From NCBI GenBank assembly GCA_026686845.1, contig JAIVEN010000014.1, positions 31,084,001 to 31,148,000 of the forward strand: a stretch of 64,000 bases of DNA, in the 5' to 3' direction. The translations under genes and the position numbers were made by a program. Below are positions 45,951 through 58,100 of the stretch, piece after piece (the stretch's first letter is position 1; each line of letters begins with the position of its first letter). The notes beneath the pieces are model-generated. The model saw only the letters and a program-made list of their open reading frames with translations, was not told the DNA's origin and did no database searches. The stretch comes from Adenanthera pavonina. Lineage: Eukaryota; Streptophyta; Magnoliopsida; Fabales; Fabaceae.

Positions 45951-46129
45951 TTATTTTATTTTGTTTTATACGTTAATAGTTAATAGTTAATTTATTTTTA
46001 TTTAGAATTTGTTAAATTATTTTCTTAATCTAGTTAATTTAGAGAATTAATTTTTGTGTCAACATGTTTTAATTGAAATTTAACTAAAAAAAGACTCAAT
46101 TAAAATAATAGGTGTTTGAAATTAATTAA
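45951..46129. other. Spacer, nothing seen
   Basis: AT-rich DNA between the MITE-like element and the CACTA terminus. Confidence 0.3.
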
Positions 46130-47255
46130 TCTCAAAAATTGACAATAGTTACAGTAAAGCTTCAGTTACAAGCACGACAATATTTACGTTTAGCAACAGT
46201 TATAAATCATTGTTGTTACTGTCACCATGCTCAAAATTGCATCAGTTATCATTAACCACTATTACAACTACTGTTATTTTCTAGACCCTATGAATGCCTC
46301 TTCCCACATTCGTTTTGCAGCATGCCTGGTTCTACTCCTCCAATCTTCCTCCTCTTCTTCTTTCTTCTGGTGGAATGTTTCTGGTGGGATTGTTATCTGC
46401 AAGAAACTCAAGATGACATATAGTATGGATAAAAAGATCAAACGAACATTATTTTTGTATTTTTTATGTAAATATTGTTATTTATTTATTTTTTTCAATA
46501 TATTAATGTAATAATATCAATGATATTAATTAAATGTAAATTTATTATTATATTCTGAATATATATTAATTATTTATGTTTAATTTAAATTTTATTAATA
46601 TTTATATACAAATTTTTTTCTATCAATGAATAATTTTTAATATTTTGAATTTATTTTAAGTGATTAAAATAATTTTTGTTGAAATTTTAGAAACTCTTTA
46701 ATCATTAAATGTTTAACTACAATTATTTTTCTTAATCAATCTGACAATTTGATAGCAGTTACCAACTACTTCTATAACTGCACCTAAATTCATAGCAGTT
46801 AATGTTGCTACAAAAATGTTGCCAAATTTTAACTGCAACAAAAAATGAAATTTGATTTGCAAATTTTCAAGCAGTTACTTTAACCGCTACAAAGATGTTA
46901 CCAACTTTTAAATGCAAAGATTGAGTTCATTTTCAAATTTGAAGCAGTTACTTTAATCGCGACAATAGCCATATTAATCGCCACCAAATGTTCATAGCGG
47001 TTGTTGCAACGATCTTCCACATTGTCCATAAGCTTCTTATAGTAGCCAGTGTTTTGTAGCAAATTCTTTAGCTGCAACTTACTTTGAGGCGGTTTGACCA
47101 AATGTAGCAACAGTTTTTCAGTAATCACTAAGATATTGGTTTTGTCACTTTTGATTGCAGTAGTTGCTTTAACCATTACCCCCATCTATTGTTGCGGTTA
47201 TAACCACTGCAAAGGAAAAAAATAGACACTACTAAACATCTGTTTTTTCATAGTG
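46130..47255. mobile_element. CACTA element 3' end with subterminal repeats
   Basis: The right terminus TGTTTTTTCATAGTG at 47255 is the complement of a CACTATGAAAAAACA start. Upstream lie many subterminal words (gcagttactttaaccgctac near 46870, gcagttactttaatcgcgac near 46943, agcggttgttgcaac near 46997, ttgttgcggttataacc near 47188). No left CACTA terminus was found. It is placed and oriented so that it could be the 3' end of the decayed TNP2/TNPA element (24.7-45.1 kb). Frames at 46227-46511 and 46898-47185 are chance. Confidence 0.55.
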
Positions 47256-47548
47256 GCTTGCTGCCAAGTCATACTGCACCATGGTAATCTCTGGTGGTAT
47301 GTGATCATATTTTTATTTTCTATATTGTTTGTTAGAAATGAAATTTACGATATGGTGAAATGACAGTATAATCATGCATTTCATTTACATGTTTATGCAT
47401 TGTAGCCTTGAGTAGTATATATATTTTTACCTTGGTTACTAAGATTATTATCTCACTCCCTTGGTTTACTGTTTTTAGGTAATAATTTAGCTTAAGCAAG
47501 GGAAGGCAACCATAGTGAGGTACCCCAACCTATCTCATGTGAATATAG
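47256..47548 (+). repeat. LTR fragment related to LTR g
   Basis: CTTGGTTACTAAGATTATTA and the following TCTCACTCCC resemble 16104-16130 of LTR g (CCGGTTACTAAGACTATCTC). It is a short, end-less fragment. Confidence 0.4.
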
Positions 47549-48318
47549 TTTAACACCTTAAATTTTTTTTATTAGAAATTTAGGAGTAATTTAATATAAT
47601 TATTGAAGACCGAAATGAGATAATTCAAATTTCACAAATAAGAGTTTAGACCCACTTAAAACCAAAACCAAATTTTGTTTTCCAAAATTGTTATGAGCCT
47701 TTCTAACGAAATTTCTACAACATAATAGCTATAACTTCAACGGTCCTAAAATGAAAACATATCAAAGATATTTAGATTTAGTCAACCCAACAAGTAGATA
47801 CAATGTTGTAATAAAACTAAAGGTCCACAATCTAAGACTTGGGTTCATCAAGCACAACTAAGTCCCTGAGTTTTTCTAAATTCACCTTAACTAATTTGCT
47901 TGAAAAAGCCAAGAAGGATTGAATGCACAGGCAGTTTCCATAAAGTATGATTTGAAATAATCATTATGCATGTTACCATATTATCAAAGCTAAATAGAAG
48001 ATGGTATATTATTATTTCCTTTGCCATTCATAAACACCAAGCAATAATTGGAAGAAATAACTCATACCAATCTCAACGAACATAAGTCAATCAAAAATAT
48101 GAGTTACTCACTACCTTTGGTAATTACTATGGTTTAAAAGTATAACAGAGAATATAAAACCACTAATAAACACTTCCAAATATGTCCAAAGGTGAGGGAG
48201 AATCATTTCTCAACCTCCTTTCTGTTCTCTATTCTAGTACCTTCACCTAGAAAATAGTAAAATAATAGTGAGATTCACACCTTAGTAATAAGGGAAAAAG
48301 AATAAATAAGTAAATAAA
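47549..48318 (-). mobile_element. Family A-like LTR, 3' part only (LTR f1)
   Basis: The terminus TTTAACACCTTAAATT is a decayed form of the family A end seen at 35991 and 32230 (TGTAACACCTTA, TGTAATACCTTA). The matching start is missing; another LTR end begins at 48319. It is probably truncated by that insertion. Confidence 0.45.
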
Positions 48319-50054
48319 TATAACACCCTATGCTAATCCCTTGTAATCCATTAATATAGAATAAATACTGAATAACGAGTAACAAATCAACAATAGATTC
48401 AATGCAAATTTACATAACAATATTCAATATATGGCCATATACTCTGAGTTACAATTGACCCCTCTCGAGAGGTGCACAACTCCCAAGAAATGCCAATTGT
48501 AGGTCCCATACTCACTCTAACAAGATAGCCAACGCATGCCCGTGAGGTACATATGCCATCAAGTCAAAGTTTTCATATGGTCAGCACACACCCCCAAGGT
48601 ATACATGCTATAGGGAACCAACTAGCTAGCCCGCACATACCCAAGAGATACACATGCTATCACACATATAATACACCTTGGTAGCATACAGCCATGAGGT
48701 ACACAATCCAAAGTGGTCCAACCACCACAATTAGTCACAATTACAGAGTTTTCAACATCCATTCAAACATACATACTTATATGTCATACAAGAGAGTAAA
48801 AGCAATAAAGCATAAAATTTAGGGTAAGGATCCCCAATTACCTCCGACCACAAGCAAATACTACCCAAGTCAAAAGATGAGCCACAGAAGCCCCACTCAC
48901 AGCTCTCGCACTACAATGCCATGTGACAAGTCAATCCTTGAATTACCTTTATATATATTTTCCAATTAAAATCCATTAATCCCTTTGAGGGAGTAGACCA
49001 CTTACCAATAGTAGAATTAAGTTTCAAGTACTCTTAGAAGGTCCTCAACTTGTTCCTAGGGTCACCAAGCTCTAAAATGTCCAATATAGTAGACCATGTA
49101 CAAACCAAAAGGTAAAAATTTTGAGTTAGAAACAATAATTAAAACTAACTCCAAATCACATTAAACTTGACAAACATATTCTCTAACTTCATATTGAAGC
49201 TTCTAAAACCATTTTTCTAACCAAATCACTTGAAATTCAAAAACCTCAATTTCAAGTATTCTATAAAACTTAGAAAATTTTGAGCCGGAAAATATAACTC
49301 AAATCAACTCCAATCTATACTAAACTTGATATATGACATCCACGGAAGCTTTCAATAACAATTTTATAGCTATACCACCAAGTATTTTCATTATCCCCAA
49401 AAGGCCCACTTAGGATTCCATTCCAAAATATCAACCTATAACATTTGAGATCAAGCAATACAATGATAACCATGGCAAAAGCAAGCATCCAAACACCTTT
49501 CCTAAGCTTATTTAACAATTCTCAAGCTATCTCAAGATAGAAAATGAAATTTAAGCTTCTTCCTCCATCATGAACAATGTTACTTCTTGCAAGAGAGGAG
49601 GGACAGATGGAAGAAATAATTTCCTTGAAATTTTAGGCCAAAAAACCACATAGAAACTAAGCTCTAGCACTTAGAAATTGATCCCCATCACTATCTCTTC
49701 CCCTTGAAACTCCCTCCCCTTGCTCTAAAATGATTTCGCTAACTATCCCTGTCTGTTTCTTTCCTCTCAAAAAATGGAAGGGGTTTCACACCTTCTCCCT
49801 TTAATGAGGGGGTGGACCCCTCGTTTCTTTTATTGTATATATATATATATATATATATTGTTTTTTATTTCTCTTTCTTTCTTTTTCTCTCTGTTTTTTT
49901 TTTTTGGGTCAATCTCATGCAGACCCCTTTGTGTTATAAAAAACTCCAAAAATATATGGGATTTTCCCTAAATAATAATTATATACCAATTAATTCAAAA
50001 GCCCAATTAATTAAGTTCAAAAATTAATTTTATATTATGAGTATGGGTGTTACA
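48319..50054 (-). mobile_element. LTR f2, minus strand
   Basis: Read on the minus strand it starts TGTAACACCCATACTC at 50054 and ends near 48319 (AGGGTGTTATA). Interior words (GCTTGTGGTCGGAGGTAATT near 48850) resemble LTR g around 16090, so it may belong to that LTR group. No target duplication was found. An (AT)n run lies at 49838-49859. The frames at 49315-49518 and 49774-50027 are chance. Confidence 0.5.
49838..49859. repeat. (TA)n microsatellite
   Basis: About eleven TA dinucleotides, followed by a T-rich tract to 49905. Similar shorter TA runs are at 20558-20573, 36910-36920 and 56196-56211. Confidence 0.9.
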
Positions 50055-51078
50055 ATTGTAGTGGTAGTGTTTGGTACATTTTCTTCCCATGGATTTATAC
50101 ATTATATTCATAAAATTGTCAAGTATAGAGTGAGTGTAACGAGAATGTTTTCTCTAACTACCATTATGATTGCACATGATTATACAAAAGAATAGTATAA
50201 GTACCTTTCATTTTGTAACTATTACATAATTGTACCATATGAATTGAAATTTAAGTCACATTGGAAATCTTGTTAGCAGGGAACTAATGTCAAGCTGTCA
50301 TTGTAAGTATTTATTTCTTTCAATTCTTTAATGGACTTGAACATGTGGACTTAGAAAGGTTTAGGTCTCAAAAATGTTTTACTGAACCCAGGTTTTCTAT
50401 TGTGAGCACCTATTTAAATTATTGTAGATGCCGTTTGTTTACTGGGCATGATTTGGTGTAAATGTTTTCAACATGTTTTATTTGGTGCATTTGAGATTTT
50501 GAGTTTTAGTAGTTATATTGTTGAAATTTCAGTACAAAGACTCCCGACTTAATTTGGTATAAATTTTTGTTCTTGGACTTTATTTGGGTCCAAAACCCCT
50601 TCCTATTTCTCATTGTTGGTATAAATGTTTTCAACATCTCTCATTAATCTAATTTTTTTTGTCCTAGAAAAATCTATGCAATAAAATTTAAGGTTACATT
50701 AAGAAATAGGAAACGCTTGACTATGTTTTAAAAGTTAAAGGGTCTAGAAACTTAACGAAGTTAATTAAAGGACCAACATGAACCTTAATTGTAAATTTAA
50801 GGGACTAAAAGTGCACTTTTGACCAATAGGAAATTTATAGCAAGCCACATTGTACACAAATAATGAATTATGAATAGTATTACTTAATTATCAGACTTTG
50901 CAATGTAGGGAACCCGCCTAGCTAAGTATTTGGAACATACATTATTGAAAAAAATATAAATTAATTAATAATTAATTTGTTTATATTTGGTTTAATATAT
51001 ATTTAAAAAAAAGAAAATGAATACACTAAAATAATCCCATGAAACTTCAATTCTATTTATAACCATTCCTAATAATTG
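50055..51078. other. No gene seen
   Basis: AT-rich spacer upstream of the nested stack. A short stretch (GGTATAAATGTTTTCAACAT) occurs near 50615 and in similar form near 50455. No element ends recognised. Confidence 0.35.
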
Positions 51079-51083
51079 ATGTG

Positions 51084-51474
51084 TGTTGGTTTTTTAGACT
51101 ACCCATTGATGAGCCGACAATTAATGAAAGGCCCAAGAATAATTAATTAATTAATCATTATTAATTAATTATCTAGTTTGAATTTAAAATTTGAAATTCA
51201 AACAGGATAAAGGTCGTTGTGGGAGGAAGTTTTTCGTTTAAAATACTTCCTACAGAAGTATGGTTGGAAAAGACACAGAACATGAGACCAAAATTTTTTT
51301 CTTCTTTTCTTATGGTGCATCTGTTGTGAAGATACGGTTGAAGTCCATATTGTGATTTTAATCTACCGCATGGTTTAGAGATGTTTGAGCGATCCAATTG
51401 ATGTATATGAAGTAGTTAGAAAATTAAATTGTCAAATAGGTACACATTCTCAACCTATACCTTAAAATTCTTTA
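51084..51474 (+). repeat. 5' LTR of outer element
   Basis: 391 bp, TGTTGGTTTTTTAGACTACC to TAAAATTCTTTA (final CA decayed to TA). It shares GGCCCAAGAATAATTAATTA and CTACCGCATGGTTTAGAG with the 3' LTR. The minus-strand frame 51173-51397 is chance. Confidence 0.9.
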
Positions 51475-51475
51475 T

Positions 51476-51487
51476 TGGTATTAGAGC
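51476..51487 (+). other. tRNA primer-binding site of outer element
   Basis: TGGTATTAGAGC lies one base after the LTR end. It differs at one position from TGGTATCAGAGC, the site complementary to initiator tRNA-Met used by most plant LTR retrotransposons. Confidence 0.85.
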
Positions 51488-51986
51488 CTCGTTGGCTCAA
51501 ATCCTTTTGTGCCCCATTTAATTTTAGTTTGTGATAGTCCTTTTAATGCTATAATGCATAATTTGAGAAGGATGATATTGTTTTTCTTGTTTTTTACTCT
51601 TTTTTTTTTTGTGAAGTTGTAAAGTTTTATCTTCTGAGTATTCTTGTGATTAAACTTCCTAGAAACAATGTTTAAGACAACCCTAGAAAAAAAAAAGATA
51701 AAAAGGGAGAAGAATATATAGGAAACTTGAAAAATTTTGAAGGATGGTGTTTTTGTGTCTATCAAAATCAAGATTTCTAGACAAAATTGAAACCATAAGG
51801 TTATAGAGAATTGAATTATGAACCTAACACCAAAATCACTGGAAACGAATGCCTGGAGTGCTTAAAAGCACCGAAAGATTCAAGTTCGCTGGTCAAAAAT
51901 GGTTCGCCAGAGAAACCAACCCAAGGTAGGAGATAAGCCATGCTTTTTCATGATGTATGGTCCAATGTCTTTTGATTTTTCTATCT

Positions 51987-52106
51987 TTTTTTTCTTGATG
52001 AGTACCAAAGGTATCCCTTTGAGTTATAAAAATTATCAAAACAGGTTTTGTCTCTCCCAACAAAACTTTTTCTATACACACGGCTAGGGATTGAACCCTG
52101 AACATC
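51987..52106 (-). mobile_element. SINE 1, 5'-truncated, minus strand
   Basis: On the minus strand it opens near the B box (AGGGTTCAATCCCTAGCC) and ends in a run of A (T8 at 51987-51993 on plus). The B box almost at the start shows 5' truncation. The flank ATGTATGGTCCAATGTCTTT at 51953 recurs as ATGTATGGTCTAATGTCTTT at 52107 and, after SINE 2, as GGTCCAATGTCTTTTGAC at 52329, so SINE 1 has a long (~30-bp) target duplication later split by SINE 2. Confidence 0.6.
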
Positions 52107-52127
52107 ATGTATGGTCTAATGTCTTTT

Positions 52128-52326
52128 TTTTTTAGTCGAGACTAGGGTATCCACTGTCGAACACAGTGACTAATCTCCTCACTGGCTTGTAAGCACCTCA
52201 AATGGTGGGACAGCTGGTCCGGAGATTTAAGGCTGCTCCATGCCTCCATACCCAAAGCTAGGATCAAACCCCTAACATTTGGTTAAGGATGGATGAATCC
52301 CTACCACTCAACCACACTCCTCGGGT
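52128..52326 (-). mobile_element. SINE 2, tRNA-derived, minus strand
   Basis: Minus-strand reading starts CCGAGGAGTGTGGTTGAGTG with an A box (TGGTTGAGTGGTAGG) and a B box (GGGGTTTGATCCTAG) about 40 bp later, and ends CTAGTCTCGACTAAAAAAA. The boxes fit a tRNA-derived Pol III promoter. Flanks GGTCTAATGTCTTTT (52113-52127) and GGTCCAATGTCTTTT (52329-52343) are the target duplication. It sits in the downstream target copy made by SINE 1. Confidence 0.75.
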
Positions 52327-52356
52327 TTGGTCCAATGTCTTTTGACTTTTCTATCT

Positions 52357-53460
52357 AATGAAACTTGTGTTTCACTTTTTGATAGTTTGATGGGCTCCAT
52401 CCAATTGTCTTGAATAATGAAGGATTAATATTAGGCCAACATTCATTATTGCATTTGGGTTTACATTCAATTAAGAGCTTCTGGGCCCATTTGATATTTT
52501 TTCCCTCTTTTTATTCCACTTTTGGACAATTGCAATGGGAGTTCAAACACTATGCCCCAAGGAAGGAAATATGATGATTTTTTTCCCCTGAACAGTTGAT
52601 GACAATTGAGGATGTGGTGTCCACATAGTTTATTTGAGCCTTTCTAAATTATTGAAATGGACCATTATATGATACATTAGTTGGAGTTGAGTCAAAGAGT
52701 TTTATATAAATGACGATGGGTCCAACAAATAGTTTGGCCATATAATCCCAAAAAGAAATCTTGAGCCCAACAATTTGAAGCCCAAAGAGAAAGATCCAAA
52801 TAAAAATATATTAAAAAAAGCCTTCTAAAATTAATAGCCATTTATATTCTAAGCACAGATGTGCGCTTTGTAAGAATATTATCACTTTTTTTCATGAAAT
52901 CTCTTAATAAAGGCTCTCAAATAGTCCATTGTTTCAATATTATTCAAATTCATTTAGTTAATTCTTGATTAGAACCACAAAATTATACCAATTTAAGACT
53001 AAAAAAACACAAATATTGCCAAAATTACCTCCAAATATTTGACAAAACACATACCAATATAAAGTTTACAAATTTAGACAATTCCATGCACTCACATGTG
53101 CTCTTTAAATTTCTTGGAATATATAAATTCCATAAAAATTAAAAAATGAAGCTTTCAATACATGATCAGGTAGCGCATGTATTCTACACGTTGCCAAGGA
53201 GGCCATTTCCATTGCCTTATGGTTTTTCCCAGCTTCTATTATTTCCTCCGGTATCTGCTGTTGGGCCAAATGACAAATGGGTGAGCTTTATGCTCATCTT
53301 TCAAACGTGGTTCTTCTACTTTCCTCTTTTTTTTTAATTATATTTTTTTAAATTTAATTAATTCATTATTCTCAATTAAAATGCATTCCTAAATTACGTG
53401 TTCTAAGAAATAATGAAGAAGTTTTTTTTTTGGGGAACAACCCACGAATGTTAGTGCATG
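52357..53460 (+). other. Internal region of outer element, no clear gene
   Basis: Mostly AT-rich. A 63-codon frame at 53146-53337 has a GC-richer, Pro-rich middle (LPRRPFPLPYGFSQLLLFPP) ending at a GGGTGAGC donor-like site near 53280. It could be a captured exon fragment, but I cannot identify it. Confidence 0.3.
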
Positions 53461-54137
53461 TGAGCATGACTAAAAAAAGCATGTCAAAGATTCTCAAACA
53501 TTATCTATATGATCCCTCGTAAGGAAATTTTAAGTCTTTTTTTTATAGATAATTTTATTTATTTATTTTTATTTCGTTGGTTTTCAATTTGTATTTTTTT
53601 GGAGTCAAAGTTATTAGTTAGATTTACATTAGAAGAAATAAAATCTATTAGATATCTTCCAAGAGATTTCTTAGATTTGAATTTAAGATATTATCTAATA
53701 GTATTAGGATTAGATATCAATTTTATTATTTTTCTTTGAATTTTTGTTTTTATTATTAAGAATTTTTATAATTAGATATATTTTTTAGATTTTCTAGATG
53801 CTACCAAATAACTCAGTAAATACTTACTAAAAAATTCACTATAATATTATTTCACCCTTCTCTCTTTGAAGAAAATACATTACATAGAGACCTTTATATA
53901 GGCAAAATAAGAAAAACCCTAATCCTAAAACAACAGTATTTTCTATCTCTCTCTCCTTTTTCTCATCTGACCTACTATGAGGAGTGATCAACCTTGTGGG
54001 TATCGTTATAATTAGGGATTAAGAGATGAGTTCCTCTAGGGTTCTAACTGATCATTTTCTGAATCTTTTGAGTCAAGTTCTTCTGCTACTTTGTATTTTC
54101 TGGGTGCTTAAGACAGGTTTTTATTGTGTCCACATCA
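53461..54137 (+). repeat. 5' LTR of TRIM-like element, with inverted promoter segment
   Basis: 677 bp, from TGAGCATGAC (start could be 53459) to TGTCCACATCA. Its middle segment (~53806-53934) is the reverse complement of the matching part of the 3' LTR: AAATAACTCAGTAAATACTT here, GGATTTACTGAGTTATTT there; TTTATATAGGCAAAATAAGA here, TTTTGCCTATATAAAGG there. The TATA box therefore points backward in this LTR. Confidence 0.85.
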
Positions 54138-54139
54138 GT

Positions 54140-54151
54140 TGGTATCAGAGC
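54140..54151 (+). other. tRNA-Met primer-binding site of TRIM-like element
   Basis: TGGTATCAGAGC, a perfect match to the standard plant initiator tRNA-Met primer site, two bases after the 5' LTR end. Confidence 0.9.
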
Positions 54152-54531
54152 TCGGTTTCAAAATTTAAGTTTATCTTTTGTGTTTCGTGTTCTTCCATAT
54201 TTTTTTATGGTTGTTCTTATCTTGTGTCCATCTTCATCTTCTTTGTTTTCCACCTTCTTGTCTTGTTTTATGTTACTTTTTATTATTTCACCACTTTTTC
54301 CATCTCTATTGTGAAGTTATTAAAAAAAATTTCTTGCAAAAAAAAAATAAAGAGCACATTGAAAAGAGAGATAAAAGTGTGAAAAAAGTGTTGAAAAAAA
54401 GTTATTTAAAAAATTATTAGTGCTTTTATCTTTAGATATATAGTGAAACAAAAGCATATATGGAGGCTGAAGCAAAAAAAGCACATCCAAATTAATTCTA
54501 AGGTGGTAAAGATTCGATGATTAATCTTTTT
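54152..54531 (+). other. Internal region of TRIM-like element, non-coding
   Basis: 380 bp, T-rich then A-rich, with no gag, protease, RT or integrase motif. The open frames at 54026-54420 are Phe/Leu/Ser-rich chance frames in T-rich DNA. Confidence 0.7.
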
Positions 54532-54545
54532 GAGGAAAGGGGGAA
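54532..54545 (+). other. Polypurine tract of TRIM-like element
   Basis: GAGGAAAGGGGGAA immediately before the 3' LTR start TGATGGAG. Confidence 0.85.
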
Positions 54546-55180
54546 TGATGGAGATCAAAGAGGTACATCAATGATTCTCAAGTGCTATCCATATGATCCC
54601 TCTCAAAGAAATTCTATATCTTTTTTTTTGTTAAATAATTTTGTGATTTATTTATTTATTTTTATTTCGTTAGTTTTCAATTTGTATTTCCTTGGGGGCA
54701 AAGTTATTAGTTAGATTTACATTAGAAGAAATAAAATCTATTAGATATCTTCTAAGAGATTTCTTATATTTGAATTTAAGAGATTATTTAATAGTATTAG
54801 GATTAGATATCAATTTTATTATTTTTCTTTGAATTTTCATTTTTATTATTAGGATTTTTTATAATTAGATATATCTTTTAGATTTTCTAGATCTATTAGG
54901 ATTATTTGGGTCTAGTTGTTTTAGGATTATGATTTTTCTTGTTTTGCCTATATAAAGGCCTCTATGTAATGCATTTTTATCAGAGAATGGTGACATAATA
55001 TTATTGTGAGTTTTTCAATAAGGATTTACTGAGTTATTTCTTTTCTCTTCCTTATTTTCTCTCTTTCTCTCCTTTTTCTCATCTGACCTACCGTGAGGAG
55101 TGATTAACCTTATGGGCATCGTTATAGTTAATGATCTAGAGATGAGTTCCTCTATGATTCTAATTGATCATTTTCTGAAT
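54546..55180 (+). repeat. 3' LTR of TRIM-like element, first part
   Basis: Starts TGATGGAGATCAAAG. It keeps the forward promoter with TATATAAAGG at 54950-54959. It is interrupted at 55180 by the CACTA insertion in target AAT and resumes at 58206. Confidence 0.85.
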
Positions 55181-58100
55181 CACTACGCCATATTTGGGTT
55201 TAGTAGGCGCCCAAAAGTAGGCGGTTATTTAAATAAACGCCTACAAAAATGAAGAAGGATGGATTTGTAGGCGGTTATTTTAATAACCGCGTATGAAAAA
55301 TTTACATGAACTTAAAAAAAGAATAAATTAATTTTTTATAACTTTTAGTAGGCGGTTTTAGATACAACCGCCTACTAAAGTTAACATTAGGAGACCTTAG
55401 TAGACGGTTCTTGTGGTAACCGCCTACTATTGTTTTCCTTTTAGGGCTTTTCAAACATAGGCCCTTTCGATCAAACATAATTTTTCTTATCTCCACCGTG
55501 TTCTGCCTCATTTGTCCGAACTCTTCCCAATCTCCTTCCCTCTTGTCGAATCTCTCTCTATCATTCATTGCTAGGGTGTTCATCCTTGTAGGTTGCTCTC
55601 CTGCGTCTCTTGTTGAATCTCTCCACCGAGTTCTGTCCCATTGTTTCACTGCAAGCTCTCTTGCTCTCGTCGAATCTCGCTATCATTAGCTTTCCGACAA
55701 AGGGAGAGATCGAGTGATCTGAAGGAGAGCACGATGAACAGAGAAGCAAGATTGGAGATGACGAAAAGAAGAAGCTGAGGAGGATTGAACGATTCAGATA
55801 GCTCACAGCACCTTTTCATCCCATTTGCCATTGTTCCCTGTAGTAGGTTTGAGATTGATTTCCCAATCTGTACTTAATTACTGCTTCTCCAAATTTCATT
55901 GTCGATTTTGGGTTTTAAGTGGACGAAGTCATGACTTGATAAATCAGTCCATAGTGGGGCTCTGTTCGGTGGATCCTTTAAAGGTTTTATGGGTTTTGGT
56001 TTTTTATTGTAGAAATTTATGCAATCTTGCGGCTCTTTGTTTGACTTGCTGAAAGTGTCCTTATGTTGTGCTGTTAGTATATAGTTGAATGTATCTGGGT
56101 GGAGTTGGTATCTCATAGTTCTATATATGTTGATTGCTTCAGTGGTCTCCCATGTGTTTGTTAAATGATCTTACCTTCACTGACGTGCTTGCAATATATA
56201 TATATATATATATTTGAGTCCTATTTCATTGTTATGGTGATGTGCTCAGCATCCAGATTAGGAATCTCAAAATGTTTATGAGAAAATGATATATAACTTG
56301 GCTGGTGCTGGATGGTTTTGGTCGATGGTTCAATACTTCGGGTATTAAATAGATTTGGAATAGCTGATCTATTCTAGATCGTTGGCATCTTTCATGTTAG
56401 TGGGGTATTTTAGATGATGATTAGGCATTTTTTGTGTGCACAGGTTATTTATTTAAGTGGGGTGTAGTGGTTATTATGGGTGTTCATAATCATGAGAACT
56501 TGATCTGAGAAATAAGGGTGTCTAATATTGAACTGTTGCAAAGATGGTCTTAAGAGAACATAGGTGTGTCTTTGGCATTGACATTGGGTGAGAATAAAAA
56601 TGCTTGCTTGGTGATCTGAAAGTATTGACAATCTTGGATGGTTAAGAATTTCATTTCATCATGGGCCATGGTGTGAAATGTTAGTAGTTTTTAGGAGTTG
56701 ATTGTGTTTGCTTTTTTGGTTTAAATATGAGATCAGATTATTAATACTTAGGCATGTACAAAATATTTTGGAAATCCACGTGCTGTGAGTAGTTTGAATA
56801 ATTGCTTATCTACCGACTAATAATCAGCAAAGATTGTTCACTATTTAATTTTCTCTTCTTCTTTTCACGATATTACCTGAATAATTTTCATGATGGAATT
56901 CGGCAGGCAAGTTTATCAATGTGTTTTCCTTATTCAATCAAAGACCACTCAATCCCACTAAGTTTCTTGCTTTTTGTAGGATGCTCTGGATCTAATAAGT
57001 GGACGCTATACTATCAGTAGAAACAATCCTTCTTCCTTCAAGCTGAATGGCTTTGAATCTATCTCTGTAAGTAACACCATGTTTTATAGTCTTGGGGTGA
57101 ATTGTAAGGCACATCATATACCTGGTACCTTGCCTTTTTGGTAGTTTCATCAACCATTGGATTAGAGTAATTAATTTTTCTATTTGTGTCAATGTAACTT
57201 TTGCATAGTTCTTTATTTTCTTTTTCTGATTTTTTTTGACAAACTGCCCAATAAAAATGTGATTTCTTGCACTAGTATGATATCTGGATGTCAATAAAGC
57301 TCATGATGTTAAACCTGATAGGTTGATGTTTGAATAGCATGCCTAAGAAGAATGGTTCACTTGGAATGCCATGACGGGAGGATCCTATCAAAATAAACAA
57401 CACATGAAACTGAGTTTATCAAGAAATATAGCAAAGCATGTCAATGGAACCAAATGAAATAGGGTGTTTGGATTCACAAGTTTTCTTGGAGGAAGAAGCT
57501 TGGTAAATCTGGTAATGTATAACTTGAGTTGTTAATTTTCAAATTAGGAAAATCAGGACATTTTGGGAAGCTCTACTCATGGGCTAACTACTGTCAAAAT
57601 TTTAGACTTATTGGAGTCCATCTGGTATAGAAAAACACTGAAAAATCAGATCTAGTATAGAGGTGTAGAACTGGTGTATGGCAGCTTTTCTGGACCAAAT
57701 TCAAAAATTTATAAAATATTCTATAAAGCTCCAAAAAATTCCATCCTCATCTCAAATAAAACCTCAACTTGTCCTCTAAATATGTGCCAAATTTCAGACT
57801 TACTTTCGACTTCTAGGGCCCTCAAGTATAAATATACACTTTACTGTTCACTTATGTTCTGTTTTAAATTTTTTACTGTTCACTTTAATACCCAAGTTTT
57901 TTGAGATCTGTTGTACAAAGTTATAATTTGTCCAAACATATTTCTAGTAGTGCTTCTGCTATTTTGGGTCATGCAGGTTGTAAAAAATATTGGGGAATAC
58001 TTGAGAGTAACGAGAGTATGAAAAAAAAAAGAGAAAAGAAATGTAGGCGGTTATACTAATAACCGCCTACAAAAATGACTTTTGTAGGCGGTTATAACCG

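Noticed and set aside
55302..56116. Frames of 75-115 codons on both strands in CACTA 1
   Set aside because: They cross subterminal repeats and the UTR-like region; no transposase or host domain seen.
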